From Lutraria lutraria (Eukaryota > Mollusca > Bivalvia > Venerida > Mactridae): a stretch of DNA of 64,000 bases. How positions within the stretch are numbered: the stretch's first letter is position 1; each line of letters begins with the position of its first letter. Under the pieces are notes generated by a model. The model saw nothing but the letters and a program-made list of their open reading frames with translations. It was not told where the DNA came from and did not search any database. The stretch covers positions 35,169,501 to 35,233,500 of the forward strand of contig OZ026842.1 of assembly GCA_964023205.1 (NCBI GenBank). Reading direction: 5' to 3'. Both the position numbers and the translations under genes were made by a program. This document shows, one piece after another, positions 63,036-64,000 of this stretch.

Positions 63036-63560
63036 GTTTGTATACATTATATTTTGTTCTTTGTTTGTATAGAGTCAGTCACAACAATGTCACAATTACA
63101 TACATATTCAATTCGGTGGTTAAAAGAAGCGTTCCTGTGTATGTTATCTTTGAAGAAAATCAAGAATCTGAGTATGTTTCTTAAAAAATGAAATATGTCA
63201 GCTTCTGCATCTTTGTGACATTTCATTTACTGATATAGACTTGCTTTACTATCCATAACAGCTTCTTAATCCCTTAGTTTTAGAATATATCATAAATAGT
63301 ACATACATTTTGTCTGTTTACTACATAGCAAACATTTAGTAATGCTTTGCACTGATTTGAGCACTTTTGCTTTGTCCGTTATGTTTTGAGCCAGGACATG
63401 GAACTTTTTATTATATCAAGCAACAAACGACCGATCTTAGCTGTAGAGAGTTGATTTCCTGGATCAAAACTTTATTGGGCATTCGTGCAGTCTGTTGCGG
63501 GATAACAATATGTTGTTTTACGGGAAGGGCGGTCATAGAGGAAGAACAAGCAATGTTATA

Positions 63561-64000
63561 CAGTCAAAACTCGTTATATCGAAGTTCGTGGGACTTGCCA
63601 AAATACTTCGATATAAACGAACTTCGATATAGGAATTTCGATACCCGTGTTTACATTTTAGAGCTAAAGTCAGTGTGTCGTAATAATAACGTAATCGTGT
63701 TACTTAGTGTACGGGATTGTAACGGGTTATAAGAATACGGCATTTATACCGGTACTTATACGGCTACTTTCTATATATTTATTTTGCTATATACTGTACA
63801 TATGCATAAGATAGTTTTAAATGAGCGTATAGCAGCATTAATAATAATTTGTTTCATCAACGAAAAGTTTGTATCAGTTTTATAATCGTGAGAATGGACA
63901 CTAACATGTTTATACTGCTGTCAATAATTAAATATCAATTTTAAATTGTGTTTGTTTGCGGAAAAGGTGCGAACATTTCTTTTGTAAGTTGGGGACAATT
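63561..64000. mobile_element. Pogo/Tigger-like element, left end, running out of the window
   Basis: Starts CAGTCAAAACTCGTTATATC directly after a TA where copy 1 reads on uninterrupted, so it is an insertion into the duplicated segment. The following bases contain an inverted relative (GAACTTCGATATA). CAGT..CTCG(T/A)TATA(T/A)CGAA ends are typical of pogo-group elements. The right end is not in the window. Confidence 0.65.

Larger units (their letters stand above)
60878..63560. repeat. Tandem segmental duplication, copy 2
   Basis: Copy of 55061-57742. Its left edge falls inside exon C, so the acceptor and the first part of that exon are missing. On the right the match stops at 63560 because a pogo-like element is inserted; the original duplication may extend further. 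Confidence 0.95.

Overview
The window looks like a contig of a bivalve mollusc genome. It is AT-rich, intron-bearing and dense in repeats. It contains an SLC28-type nucleoside transporter gene split into exons, a class A GPCR gene, tRNA-derived SINEs and a repeat framed by GCTCACCAG/CTGGTGAGC of a kind I associate with bivalves. The species cannot be named from sequence alone.

Positions 1-14284 are the right-hand part of a Polinton/Maverick (polintovirus/adintovirus-like) element. The left part, including most of the major capsid gene and presumably the protease, lies outside the window. From 1 to about 10950 all genes are on the minus strand and tightly packed, several with 4-nt ATGA overlaps: major capsid N-terminus, small basic core-like protein, penton-like minor capsid, small membrane protein, DDE integrase with chromodomain, conserved virion-type proteins, FtsK/HerA-type packaging ATPase, three small unknown proteins, and a protein-primed family B DNA polymerase. 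The copy is damaged: the polymerase and a Ser/Arg-rich core protein each carry one in-frame stop, and the penton gene has lost frame near its 5' end. From 11 to 14.1 kb lies an accessory region of four small genes: a CCHC zinc-knuckle protein, a predicted myristoylated protein with two LYPDL motifs, a coiled-coil/acidic protein, and a repeat-rich Q/P/Y protein with a basic tail. Three of these four genes end in stem-loops with the form of metazoan histone mRNA 3' ends, two of them as tandem pairs followed by a purine element like the U7 target. This is the most unexpected feature of the window.

Positions 14285-45700 are mostly non-coding host DNA with nested repeats. An intronless GPCR gene (18226-22565) is cut between TM2 and TM3 by a 3.4-kb terminal-inverted-repeat element that itself carries two tRNA-Ala-like SINEs. 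Further on are a TTAA-flanked MITE, a degenerate mariner-type element with TA duplications, foldback elements, a tRNA-type SINE, an AACGTT-rich element, a possible solo LTR, and two diverged collinear copies of one long segment (28.4-31.0 kb and 38.5-45.2 kb).

Positions 45766-63035 hold exons of an SLC28 concentrative nucleoside transporter. Its first visible intron carries a 7.2-kb element with about 110-bp diverged inverted repeats. That element encodes a broken large protein with an N-terminal Cys-rich part and a C-terminal FEN1/XPG-like nuclease, best explained as an Academ-type DNA transposon. Three consecutive SLC28 exons are then duplicated in tandem with a period of about 5.8 kb. The second copy lacks the start of its first exon and is interrupted at 63561 by a pogo-like element. 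The spacer between the copies carries an unexplained dispersed 15-mer, TGTCCCGAGTGTAAC.
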